From NCBI RefSeq assembly GCF_029542785.1, contig NC_083370.1, forward strand, positions 434,001 through 498,000: DNA of 64,000 nucleotides. Reading direction: 5' to 3'. The translations under genes were made by a program, and so were the position numbers. This document shows positions 48,196-58,455 of this stretch, piece by piece. The first letter of the stretch is position 1. The number at the start of each line of letters is the position of its first letter. The stretch is from Malassezia japonica. Its lineage: Eukaryota > Basidiomycota > Malasseziomycetes > Malasseziales > Malasseziaceae. Under the pieces are notes generated by a model. It did not search any database and was not told where the DNA came from. It saw only the letters and a program-made list of their open reading frames with translations.

Positions 48196-51100
48196 ATGTC
48201 CGAACGGAGCGGTCGTGCGCGCCGTGGCGCGGCTGCGGCTGCGGCCGAGGCGCTCACGAGTGGAACGGAGCGGCGTGCTGCGCAGTCGACGCGGCGTGTG
48301 AGTGAGAAGCGCAAGAATCCTGTAGAGAGCGACTCGGAGCTCTCGGAGCTCTCGGAGGACGACACGCCAGCGCCGAAGCGCGTCCGCGAGCGCCCGCCTG
48401 GCGGCGCGCGCGTCGACGTGGCCGAACTGGGTGACAACGAGCTGTTTAGTACGTGGTGTGGCTAACCCAGACGCGGTCCTCGGCACGGACGTGAGCCTCG
48501 AAGAGGCGGCCGAAAACTGGGTCGTGGCGTTCCAGGGCGAGCCGCTCGATGCGCTCGCGCAGCTCGTCACGTTCTTGTTCCGGCTGTGTGGGTGCGATGC
48601 GAGCATCTCGCGCGACCAGGTTGCGGCGTCCGACACGCTCGCAAATACACTCGAAGAGATTCAAACCGCGTTTGCGCAGAATGCCGTCGCCCAGTATCCG
48701 ATCGTGTCGCGGGCCAAGACCATGCGCTCGGTGCGCAAGAACGCCTCGGCGCTGCTTGAGCGCCTGCTGCACGACGCGGCCGAGGCTGAGGTCGTGAGCG
48801 ACGACGATTTTCTCGACACGCTCCAAGCGTGGCTTACGGAGCTCGCCCAGTCCCCGCTCCGTTCGTTCCGGCACACGGGCACGGTCGTGACCATGTGGGT
48901 GCTCGGCGCGTTGTCTGCGCAGCTCGAGACGGCGCGCGATAGCTACGACGTCGCCGAGCGCCAGCGCGACACTGAGGCGAAAAAGACGGGCGCGAACCGG
49001 ACGCGTCTCGCCCACACGTCGCAGCGGATGGAGCAGCTGGATGCAGTGCGCGACACGCTCGACGCGCACATCGACGACCTCGTGAGCAGCGTGTTTGTGC
49101 CGCGTGTGCGCGATGTCGACGCGGCGATCCGCCTGGACTGCATCGAGCAGCTCGGCGCTCTGCTCAAAGAGTACCCGACGCAGTACCTCCAAGAATTCTA
49201 CTTCCGTCACCTCGGCGCGGCGCTCAGCGATCCGGATGCGAGCGTGCGTTTGCGTGCGCTGCGTGCGGTCCTGGGCGTCTGTGTCGAGGCCCATGCCGAG
49301 GCGCTCAAGCCTTTTGCCGATGCTCACAAAAAGCGCATGGTCGATATGGCGCTCTATGATCTCGATCTCGGCGTGCGCACCGCTGCTTTTGCGGTGCTCG
49401 AAGCGGCGAACGAGTATGGCATGCTCTCGAATGACGACTGCAGCCTTCTGGCGGTCCACGTCTTTGACGTGGATGCCAAGATCCGCGTCGCGGCCGCCGC
49501 CTTTGTCTTCCAGCTGCTGCAGCACGAAGGCCAGAGCGACGGGCAGATTCGCGCGCTCATTGCGCTCCTCGTCAAATACAATGAGCAGCTGGAGGAGCTC
49601 GAGTCGCGCAACATCGACGAGCACGTTCAAGACGACGTGGCCTTGCTGCGCCCGAATCTCGGCCGCATCGGCGTCGCAACCGAGGCGCTATGGGATGCAG
49701 TCGAGTCGCTGCATGCATGGCAGCCATACCTCGATGTCTTGCTCGACACAGACGCGGATCTGTCGCAGGCCGAAGAAGGCGTCGCCGTCGAGATGCTTGT
49801 GACTGCCGTCCGGCTCACGCGCGAGCGTGGTATCGAAGAGGACGGCGTGCTTCCGATCGAGGCGTGCAGCCACGCGCTGATTCCCGCGCTCCCGAAACTC
49901 TTGGCGCGCTTCTCTGCAGAGACGCAGCGCATCGCCGACCTGCTGCTGTTGGTGCAGCACATGGACTTGGGTGTATACCACGAAACGCGGAACATGAGCG
50001 CGTTCGAGGGGCTGTGGGACGACGTGTGTCTGCACTTTATGCGCCACGTCGAGGCGCGCCTCTTGCAAAATGCCGCCGAGGCACTGCAGCACCTGGCCAG
50101 TGCACCAGCCGCGGTCAGCACGCAGGGCGCCAAGCTCGCGACGCTCCGCGAAACAGTCGTCGCGACACTGCAAGGGACGCTTCATCAGCGCACGATCGAT
50201 ACCGCGCTCTTTACCGAGGACGACGTGTACGGGATCCACGCGAGCCTCGCGCGCTTGCACGCCTTGATGAAGGCGATGGACGTTGCGGTGGCCCTGGACG
50301 ACACGCTCCAGGACACGCCCTACTTTACCATCGTGCTCCGCCTCGCGCTGCGTGGCAGGCTCGACTACGAACAGGAGCGGCCTTTTGTGCAACTTGCTCT
50401 GCAAACGCTCACGCTCTACCTCTTGTGGCGCTCCAAGGAGGCGCTCCAGGACGAAACGCTCGTCGAGCAGATCCGTGAGCGCCGCGACGAGCTTCTCCCT
50501 GTCCTCCAAAGCTTCCTGGATACACAGGCAAGCGCGACCAAGCCGCTCATTCGCACGGTACGTTTTCCTTCTCACACAGGCTTTGCAATGCTCGCTCATG
50601 CTCTATTCGCTGTACGCTGCGTTGTCGACCGATGACGAGGCACAGGCACAGCTCCATCTCGCCTGCCCCGAGTCGATGCAGCACCAGTGTGCCAATGCAC
50701 TCTACGTGGAACTCGAGCAGTATGTGCCCCTGTTCCGCGCAGACGTGGAGCAGAATACCAAGCCGCGGGGCCCTCGGCGCGCGCCGCGCGCATCGATCCT
50801 TCCGGGTACCTCGCTCCGTGTGCTACACACGGGTTTGGAGCTATGCTCGCTCGCTGCGGCCTACGTCACCGCTGTCCGCGTTGGCGCCTTGGACGTGAAG
50901 CACAGTGCGGCACTGCTTCGGTACTATGCCCACTTTAATGGGGACTATGACGCTCTGTGCCACGACCTCGTGGCCGTGCTTCGTGACGACGCGATGCATG
51001 CGGACCGCGCTTGGATCGTGTGCGAGTCGATTCTCGATACGCTCAAAAAGGTATGTCGTCTCACTCACCGCAGAGTTTCCAGCTTTTCTTGCTGTATGCG

Positions 51101-51542
51101 GACGAGGGCAGCGAGGCTCACTTTGTGGCTCTGTCGCGCCAGCTCGCAAATGCTACCATGATCCGAGGCCCGGGTTTCTCGGTTGTTCAGGCTGTGGAGC
51201 CGGACGCAATGGTGACTTTGCACGTTGCTGGGATCCAGCAAGTGCTGCAGTATATCCAGGATGGGACCGGAAACAAAGGGCACGAGCCTGCCTTCTTCAA
51301 GGGACTGTCCAATCTCTTGGCCACGGTCTCGTCTACGGACGCAATGAAGATGTAAGTCTCGATTCTCACCCAGCCATGCCACGCTGCACCAGCGATTCAC
51401 AGCTGCGCATGTTGAGCCCAAGACGGGAGTCAAGGAGTGGGACCCCTACTTTGCCTACGAGAAGCGCCTTTTGAACCTGGCCGCCAAAGATGCCAACTTG
51501 GTCAAGGAAGCTAGTCATTACGAGCCCGCCATAGTGAGCTAG
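48196..51542 (+). CDS. SCC3: Cohesin subunit Scc3 (STAG/SA family)
   Basis: Scc3 binds the kleisin Scc1 and DNA and is needed to load and keep cohesin on chromosomes. Four introns are inferred: 48449-48470 (22 nt), 50558-50579 (22), 51051-51073 (23) and 51352-51373 (22), giving 1085 residues. The N-terminus is basic and Ser/Glu-rich (SDSELSELSEDD). The STAG domain begins after intron 1 (ENWVVAFQGEPLDALAQLVT, FLFRLCGCDASISRD). The conserved SCD region follows: VRDVDAAIRLDCIEQLGALL, EYPTQYLQEFYFRHLGAALS, DPDASVRLRALRAVLGVC. C-terminal HEAT-like helices end LLNLAAKDANLVKEASHYEP. Splicing of the last two introns is needed to reach this end. The divergent promoter has an MluI cell-cycle box. Confidence 0.92.
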
Positions 51543-51565
51543 ATCTCCGATGCGATCTACGACGG

Positions 51566-54500
51566 TTACGAGAAAGTCTTGAGAGAGGCAAATGTGGGCC
51601 GCAGCAACGAGAGGATGCTCTGTTCGACCTTGGCCAATTGAGAATCTTCCTCCGCCTTGGATGCTTGCTCATCCCCAGTTGTCTCCTCAGCGCCTTCAGC
51701 AAGGTCCGGTTCATCATCACCTTGTGTTTCCTGCGCGGTGGTAAGAGGAACAGGCTGACCTGGAGGCAATGCACTGCGTCGACGGAACTCGATGCGTGCA
51801 GAGCTGTTCCCTTGCGCAATTTGGTCCATGATCTGAGGGAGCTCGTCATCGTTGTAATAGACGACTTGCACAGGCATGCCACGTTCGTTGGTCTCTGTCA
51901 CTACCGGTGCAGACAGAGGGATGGGGGCAGACTCCAACGTGGAAGGCACACGCGACGAAGAATGACGATTGCGAGCCGATGCAGGCGACATCTGTGTAGG
52001 CGTCCGCGAATCATCCGGCATGACGATCGAGTCAAAGTCGGCAAAAACTGGCAACGATGGCTGAACAGTCCGCGCCTCTTTGAACAAGGTGCGATGCGAC
52101 TCATTCTCTGCTTCACGGTCTGCCAGGGCCTTGATGTCCAATTCATGGCCACGTTCATCAGTTCTGGACACCTCGCTCAAGTCGCTGAAGCGCTTGCTGC
52201 GGCGACTTTCCAAATCACTGTACACACTCGAACGGTCATTCAGACCCGCGATGACCTGCCAGACCGGGTTGTCTGTGCGACCGACACGAGGAGAAGCACC
52301 CGTCTCTCCAAAGAGCGAACGGTTCGTACCGGAGCGAGTAGAGGGCAGGATACGCGAGTCACGGAAGTCATCTTCGCGTGGAGGCGGAAGACCAGTCTTC
52401 TTAAAGAGGGTTTCGATGTCCGTGCCCGACTTGTCCGTGCCCGACTTGCCCAAGTACATATCATACACACTGTCGCCATAGGATTTGCGCGCACTTGACG
52501 GTGTAGCATTCGCACCTCTCAGGCTGTTGTTGTTGTTCGTGCGACGGGGGGGTGTTGATACAGATGGAATCTGAGCCGGCTGGGGTTTCTCATGCTCCGT
52601 ATGAGTGTCGACAGATTGGTCATCCAGGTCGTTCTCAGACGGGAACGTAATCACCTCTCCCGCTTGCGACTCACGGATTTTGGAAGCAGCAAATGACTGG
52701 TGAGGATCAGTAGGGATGGTCGAACCTAGCGTTGGAGACTGGCCTGCCGGTTGCACATCACGCATCGGGGGTGCCGATGCATCTCCAAAACTCCTAGTGC
52801 TGAAGAAGCTCGCCTCAGGACTGTGGCCCAGAGATGGGGACTGGACCGCACCCAGACCAGGCACGTAAGAGCTGATGGGCATAGCAGGACTGGTGTTGTT
52901 CGGGTTCAGAGATGGACTCGAACCTGGAGCAGTTTGGTTGGCAAACTGCGACGCTGGTGGGTTGGGATAAGTTGGAATTACAGGGGATGCGTTGGGCGGG
53001 AAACTTGGCTCCGTCTCAGGAAGGTTATGGGTAGGCATCCGCGGACTGGGAAGCTGGATACCCATGTTCACAAGCAAGCTCTTCCGGATAGCCGGGTTGG
53101 ATGCTTGTGATGTCTGCGCCACTGTTGATGGACTGGACAGACCCGCTCCGCCTCCAGGCGTTGCAGCAAACACCTGTTGCGCACGCGGAGCACCCTGCGC
53201 ACTTACAGAAGGTGCAGTGTAGGTCACGTTTGGCACCGGCTGAAAACTTTCGAACTGAGGTGCAGGGCGAATGGCTTCTTCGCTCGAACCAAAAGTAATC
53301 TCACTCGGCTCGCTTCTGTTCAACGAAGCTTCATTCAATTGCATATTTTGCATTGGGCTTACCAGACGCGATTGGTTGGAAGAATTGGAAACCCTGGGAG
53401 ACATGCCAGAGGTTACACCAGGACCAAGATTCTGTACAGGAGCAGGGTGGAGCGGTACGCCGTCTTTGGTGAAGGACTGGTGCGGACTAGAACGCATAGC
53501 ACCCGGGCCTGGCGATGGTTGCGCTTTCTCGTTCGTGGATGTACGCGTCGTTGTATTGTGCGAAGAGCCCGATTGATGAGACGAACGGTTCGAAGGATCA
53601 CCAGGGCCCGGTGCCGGACTCTGGGGAAGGTTCACCAAATCAATCGCATTGTCCAAGTTCTGGGTAGTGGAGATGAGGTGCGGGTTAGAGATGGCGCGGT
53701 TAAGCTTCTTTTTCGATTTACGTCTGGTCAAGGACCTTGTCCATTTTAATCCCGAGTTGGACTCCATGCGAGTAAGTGCTTTGGGCTTGAGTGTTTCTGT
53801 CATCTGCTGGGTCCGAAGCACTGCTTCTTCCGAGAACGAGGCCTTAGCGCGCCGCTCCTCGCTTGACTGAGAGTCGGGTGCACTTGGGACACCGTACGAA
53901 ATAGAGCGACTCTCTTCTGGCCGATACGGCACATCGATCATGGCCCGACTAGTCGACATAGACCGCATAGGGAGATACGACTGAGTCGGGCGCGAGCTGG
54001 GGAAGTTTTGCTGCATACCGAGCGGATAACGAGCGGATTGGCCATAGTTATCCGGCTGGTTGGCGACGGCGTTTGTCGGGCTCGAGACATCCAGTGTTTG
54101 GTAAGTACCCGGGCTAGACATAGCAGGTGACGTAGCAGACCTAGGAGTAGGACTGGACGGGAGCCTCGCCAGAGAGAAATATACGTCCTGTAGCACGGAA
54201 ACCATACGATTGATGTTCTCGCTTTGTCTCGCATAAAGAGATGGCGAACGGGACGGTCCATGGCTCTGTTCCGTTTTCATAAGCCGCTCACGCGGGTCGC
54301 TGTTCTGGCGGATGGAACGGACAATCTGTTCGACGCCACGCCTCAAGTTCTCTTGGAAGACACCAAGATCCCAAGCGCCAATATCTTTGCCAAAGGTAGC
54401 ACCAAATCCATCCGTGCCTGTAACATATGCATTGGCAAGACCGGAACTTCGGAGATAATCTTGGTGCTGCTGGAGGCGCTGCAGTACCAACAGCTCCTCA

Positions 54501-54655
54501 GCCACACTCAAGCAAGGCTGGTTCGCAGATTGAGGATTACTCCCAACAACAGCCCGCTGTCGTTGTAGCACATCCTTGATATCATTGATGGAAATTTCAC
54601 TTCCATCAGGAGCCCGCAACAGTGTTGAAACACCGGGGAACAATTCGACTTGCAT
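51566..54655 (-). CDS. Large Ser-rich protein of unknown function
   Basis: I do not recognise this gene. The ATG at 54655 (MQVELFPGVSTLLRAPDGSE) gives about 1029 residues. The N-terminal 120 residues look folded: ISINDIKDVLQRQRAVVGSN, LSVAEELLVLQRLQQHQDYL, GAWDLGVFQENLRRGVEQIV. A very long Ser/Pro/Asn/Thr-rich region follows, with a basic patch (SLTRRKSKKKLNRAISNPHL). Near the C-terminus is a compact block VQVVYYNDDELPQIMDQIAQ, GNSSARIEFRRRS, which looks conserved. Codon use is noticeably less GC-biased than in most genes of the window. It lies next to the AT-rich island with no intron apparent. Cell-polarity or septation scaffolds have this architecture, but that is a guess. Confidence 0.7.
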   Translation of the reverse strand: MQVELFPGVSTLLRAPDGSEISINDIKDVLQRQRAVVGSNPQSANQPCLSVAEELLVLQRLQQHQDYLRSSGLANAYVTGTDGFGATFGKDIGAWDLGVFQENLRRGVEQIVRSIRQNSDPRERLMKTEQSHGPSRSPSLYARQSENINRMVSVLQDVYFSLARLPSSPTPRSATSPAMSSPGTYQTLDVSSPTNAVANQPDNYGQSARYPLGMQQNFPSSRPTQSYLPMRSMSTSRAMIDVPYRPEESRSISYGVPSAPDSQSSEERRAKASFSEEAVLRTQQMTETLKPKALTRMESNSGLKWTRSLTRRKSKKKLNRAISNPHLISTTQNLDNAIDLVNLPQSPAPGPGDPSNRSSHQSGSSHNTTTRTSTNEKAQPSPGPGAMRSSPHQSFTKDGVPLHPAPVQNLGPGVTSGMSPRVSNSSNQSRLVSPMQNMQLNEASLNRSEPSEITFGSSEEAIRPAPQFESFQPVPNVTYTAPSVSAQGAPRAQQVFAATPGGGAGLSSPSTVAQTSQASNPAIRKSLLVNMGIQLPSPRMPTHNLPETEPSFPPNASPVIPTYPNPPASQFANQTAPGSSPSLNPNNTSPAMPISSYVPGLGAVQSPSLGHSPEASFFSTRSFGDASAPPMRDVQPAGQSPTLGSTIPTDPHQSFAASKIRESQAGEVITFPSENDLDDQSVDTHTEHEKPQPAQIPSVSTPPRRTNNNNSLRGANATPSSARKSYGDSVYDMYLGKSGTDKSGTDIETLFKKTGLPPPREDDFRDSRILPSTRSGTNRSLFGETGASPRVGRTDNPVWQVIAGLNDRSSVYSDLESRRSKRFSDLSEVSRTDERGHELDIKALADREAENESHRTLFKEARTVQPSLPVFADFDSIVMPDDSRTPTQMSPASARNRHSSSRVPSTLESAPIPLSAPVVTETNERGMPVQVVYYNDDELPQIMDQIAQGNSSARIEFRRRSALPPGQPVPLTTAQETQGDDEPDLAEGAEETTGDEQASKAEEDSQLAKVEQSILSLLRPTFASLKTFS

Positions 54656-54902
54656 GCTGTTGCCTGCCGAGCCTTTCAACCGCGGTTAGAATGAATAGAG
54701 TCTGGCCCAATCGCTTGCACCGAACTCTGTATATGACAAGGATAATCCCAGATGGTATACGAGAATCAAGAATCCGAAGCAGCCAGACACCAAAAACTCA
54801 ACTTGTGACGGTAGAGTCGGCGCAGCAGAATTACTGGTTTAAGACCCTGACGCAAGCGCACCCGCCCACAAGCCCGTGCGGTTCCCGCCCGATTCCACCG
54901 AT
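54656..54902. other. Intergenic flank of the AT-rich island
   Basis: About 247 bp of intermediate composition between the Ser-rich gene and the AT-rich core. It would hold that gene's promoter. I see no ORF with support, repeat or RNA gene. Confidence 0.4.
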
Positions 54903-55398
54903 GCACTAAGCCAAAAATAAATCAAGATTTTAACCGATTATAAATTAGAATAAAATATAGTTTTTATAAACTACCGACCACAACGAGAGCTAACAACAAA
55001 CAATTAATTAATATAAGCATAGACATATATTGCATTATTATAAATTCAACTTTTATACATAAAGAACATTTTTGATATGAGGTTATTACTTTACACTTAA
55101 TACATACATTAATTTACATTTGCTTATAAATTGTTTTACATTTGAAAATAAATAAATATTATTTTATTCCGGCTATTTAATGCTTTAAACTATGTTTGCA
55201 TTCAAATAACTATAGCTAAAATGTTGTAGATATTTGAATCGTATTGTCATAAATAAATGGATTATTTATTACAATATGAGTTGTTCAAAAATAAATTTAG
55301 TTTAATGGTTTGCTTCGATATACACTGATAGTTCTGAAATATATAATATATATTGTGCAAATACAAAGTATTGGAAATACGACTTTTGAAAAATATGG
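54903..55398. other. AT-rich island, candidate centromere core
   Basis: About 500 bp without coding capacity, roughly 22% G+C by hand count (54961-55380), against about 60-65% for most of the window. TTATAAATT occurs at 54938-54946, 55038-55046 and 55124-55132, and AAATAAAT-type words recur. Neighbouring genes also have reduced GC. Malassezia centromeres are known to be short (3-5 kb of CENP-A chromatin) with an AT-rich core and a short AT-rich motif, and they can overlap genes; this island fits that description. A mitochondrial-DNA insertion is the main alternative. Confidence 0.6.
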
Positions 55399-57296
55399 AT
55401 GCGTACTGTTCGAAATGTAAGCTGGATGGCATGTGTGGAGAATAAACAGTGCGCTGTAGTCACGCACGCCCCACTCGCTTCCTGCACGATGGGTGGTGTG
55501 CAGGGGGAGTATGGAGCCCTCTTGAACTCAACTTTACAACATGCCCAGAGGTGTTGCTACAATATACCTTGTGATGCTAAAGACCATATTGCACATCTAC
55601 ACGCAATGCGTGAGCAGCTTGAGGCTGCGCTCGAGCTCTGTTGGAACAGGTCGAGTGGCCCTGTTTCACCATCTCTTGCCGGCCAAAGCTGTAAAACTGC
55701 ATCAGCTCAGATGTCAGCTAATGGACTGATATCAGTGTTCCCTGGGAGTTACATCCAATTATCCCCTGGTATTGGTAGGGAACTGGCTAAGCTCCCGGCG
55801 CGATATGTGTTTATGCTCATTCCCTTCCTGACTTTGCACCTGATTTTCCATGTGTGCAAGTCCAAGACTTCCAATGCTGCTCATCTATTGAAAAGTGACC
55901 TTTTCCCAAGCATTCTTTCATACTTGTTGACGCATGGTGCAACATGCGAGGTATGTACACTCGTGGAACTAGGGCTGACTGTTGTCAGGCAGAAACGTTT
56001 ACCAAACTTTGGATCTCTCTTGTATTTGCGGATGGTGATCTTGATCTAGCGTCGAAGCGCTCCATCGAAACACGGTCTCTAACAAGGTCACATCGTATGT
56101 GGTTGCGAGCCGAAGTAAAAGATTTCTTTCAGGACGATCCCAACTTGGCTATTGGCTGGCTGCATCCCAATGTACTTGAGCTGTTTACTGACGAGCCATT
56201 CTCAAAGCATTGCCGCGCGCTTCATATTATGAGCGGATCCAAGACAGTTATGTCTGGGCTTCTGGGCATAATTGAAGCTGCAACAGCAGCAGCAGAGAGC
56301 GAAGACATAATTGACATTCCTTCGGCCTTTCTATACGACCAACTCGCAAGAGAGATTGCTCGGCGAGTCCACAAGTCTTGGAATCAGAGCAAAAAAGAAG
56401 CCTCCGCGTTTGCAAAACACAGACATGAACAATATCTCCTGCAAATGACTTTCTGTGTGAGTCAGTATGCTTTGCATAATCATGCCCCCTTGCTTGTGAT
56501 TGCGATCGAGCTTTCAATCCTTTCCATGATATGCTTGAGTACACAGCACGGCACAGTGCACCCTACTGAGCTCCTCTATGCCAATGAATGTGCCCTATGC
56601 AACAAGCATACTCACGGTCAATCAGGTCATGGTGAACTGACCAAGCTTATCCAGATGCTATATCAACTTTACGATGGAGTAACACTGCAGTCCATCTCTG
56701 ATTCCCCTCAAAGCTCGCCACTTCGTGCGCTGAGCACAAATGGACTGGATTTGGGGCATACTTACATGCTGGTCTCCAAAATGATGAAATGGCATGCATT
56801 GGCATTGCCTGAAGCTCAAGCATTGTCCGTGTGTTCCAAGTGGATGTCCCCCTCCCAGCTCCCTTGCTCGCGTGAATTCTTTCGGCGAATTTCGTCGATG
56901 CAAGCTGATGCAGAAAACCGGGCACTTTGTCACTTGTCCCCAAACCGCTCGGGTTATGTTTATGATGATATTGTTGACGCATATGTTTTGCGTGATTCAA
57001 GTATACCCAACATGAGTCCTGTGCAGCAAGAAAACCGGCCGTTGTATAATCCTCAAGTCAACAGCATTACCAAGCGCAAACTCACGGAATGCGGTGCTAG
57101 CCCCACAGTAAAGGCTCAGGCCCCACTGACGTCACGGGAAAATGATGATGAACTTGATCTTTTGACCAACACGTCGGCCTTGGCCTCATCGCGAGTTTGT
57201 CGCAAAGTGAAGCGCTTTGATGTCGGTCAAGAGAACACTAGACAGCAAACTGTTCGTGGCATTTCGCGGCGCAAGTCGCTCTTGCCCTACTTGTAG
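55399..57296 (+). CDS. Unknown protein beside the AT-rich island
   Basis: I cannot name this gene. Two long ORFs in different frames are joined by an inferred 38-nt intron at 55951-55988 (GTATGT, CTGAC, CAG) to give about 619 residues from the ATG at 55399. Later ATGs (55426, 55489) are equally possible starts. It is mainly helical: HLHAMREQLEAALELCWNRS, LLKSDLFPSILSYLLTHGAT, EAETFTKLWISLVFADGDLD, WLHPNVLELFTDEPFSKHCR, AFLYDQLAREIARRVHKSWN. The C-terminus is basic and disordered (RVCRKVKRFDVGQENTRQQT, then SRRKSLLPYL). GC content and codon use are near balanced, unlike the rest of the window. Further introns are possible, for instance around 56458. Its place directly next to the candidate centromere fits pericentric genes but says nothing of function. 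Confidence 0.6.
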
Positions 57297-57390
57297 TCTA
57301 CCTGCGATGCCCCTGCCAAGCAATGTTTAGTCATAGATCGTTGTGCCTCCACTGCAAGCTTCGTGGATAGCTTCGTGCTCAGAAGCAACG

Positions 57391-58139
57391 ATGTCTGGAT
57401 CTAGGCGCCTGAACAAGGTTTGTTTTTTTGGCCTAGGATATAGTATATTAACCTGTTAGGAGTTTTCTGAGCTCCAGGAAAACCCTCTCCCTGAAATCAG
57501 TACGTACATCTGGATTGTATTCTGACCTGCCAGCGGCGATCGAACCTGAAGAGTATGTCGTACCCAGGCAAACTTACCGCGCAGGTCGAACTTTTTTCAT
57601 TGGAATGTGACTCTCCGCGGTGTAAGTTGTACAAATGGGAAAGGTACTAACCGTGTAGCCTGTACGTTTTGTTCTAGGTCGAGCTAACGAATAGGAAAAC
57701 ACCCCGTACCAAGGTGGTCAATTCAAGGTACGCTACCAATTATTGTTTATGCTAGCTTCGTCTTGAGTTCCCTATTGACTATCCTTTCAAGGGTCCTATG
57801 GTCCGCTTCCAGTGCAAGGTATACCATCCCAATGTGGATGAGCACGGAGGTATGTAAAACAATGTGCTCATTGTAGCCATGTGCCTGGGTCTGGTGAAGT
57901 CGGATGCGTGGAAGCCATCTACAAAGGTGGTGACTGGTAAGTAACTCCTCGTCGCCGGTGCTGACAATAGTGCTCTCGGCCATTGCGCAGATGCTCGCCC
58001 AGCCGAACCCCGACGACGCGCTTGTTCCTGCAATTGGTATGTGCTAACATATACTCTGACCACAGCGGAACAATACAAGCAAGACCGTGCTCAGTTTGAC
58101 AAGACGGCCGCTGAATATACGCGAGCCTACGCAAAATAG
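57391..58139 (+). CDS. Ubiquitin-conjugating enzyme E2
   Basis: This is a class I E2 of 150 residues assembled from ten exons. The nine introns are 57418-57459, 57500-57533, 57553-57584, 57622-57658, 57662-57694, 57728-57755, 57850-57876, 57937-57970 and 58037-58065 (27-42 nt). The protein begins MSGSRRLNKEFSELQENPLP. It continues NFFHWNVTLRGPENTPYQGG, QFKLRLEFPIDYPFKGPMVR, CKVYHPNVDEHGAMCLGLVK, with the HPN box and active-site Cys in AMCLGL. The end is QPNPDDALVPAIAEQYKQDR, AQFDKTAAEYTRAYAK. It is close to the UBE2D/UBE2L groups, and which one cannot be decided by eye. One inferred exon is 3 nt long (57659-57661, CCT) and supplies the conserved Pro of RGPENTPY. The intron density is far above that of other genes here. 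Confidence 0.88.
57659..57661 (+). other. Inferred 3-nt exon (CCT) in the E2 gene
   Basis: Intron 57622-57658 has its own GTAAGT donor and TACTAAC branch ending in TAG. Intron 57662-57694 has its own GTACGT donor and GCTAAC branch ending in TAG. The three bases left between them encode the Pro of RGPENTPY, conserved in E2 enzymes. If both were removed as one 73-nt intron that Pro would be lost without a frameshift. Confidence 0.6.
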
Positions 58140-58455
58140 ACTCGTCTCAGGCACTGGTCACCCTGCGTCGACCCTGAGCCATGCATTCGTGCAGGCGACA
58201 CAGGGGAAGCGATGCGAGGTCCATGCAAGACGACGTTATTTCGGCCACTTCTGCACATATTACAGGCTAGGGTAGCGCGGAATTAGGTAATCTGTCCGCA
58301 GCGCTTGCAGCGGCGCGCGTAGCATACGAGCGAGCCGAGAGGTCCGTTGCAAAAACCGACGACGACCCCTTCGAGGATCGGGCCGAGTCTTATAGCACCT
58401 AGTCCTTACCAGCTGCTGCATTGCAAGGTTTGCGTGGGTTGGCGTAAACGCTACA
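58140..58455. other. Intergenic region without recognisable feature
   Basis: 316 bp between the E2 gene and the next gene on the same strand. I see no ORF with support, tRNA-like fold, repeat or E-box. It presumably contains the promoter of the gene at 58456. Confidence 0.5.

Noticed and set aside
54903..55398. AT-rich island as a transposon or insertion sequence
   Set aside because: No ORF, terminal inverted repeats or target duplication could be seen. A mitochondrial DNA insertion is not excluded and is noted as an alternative.
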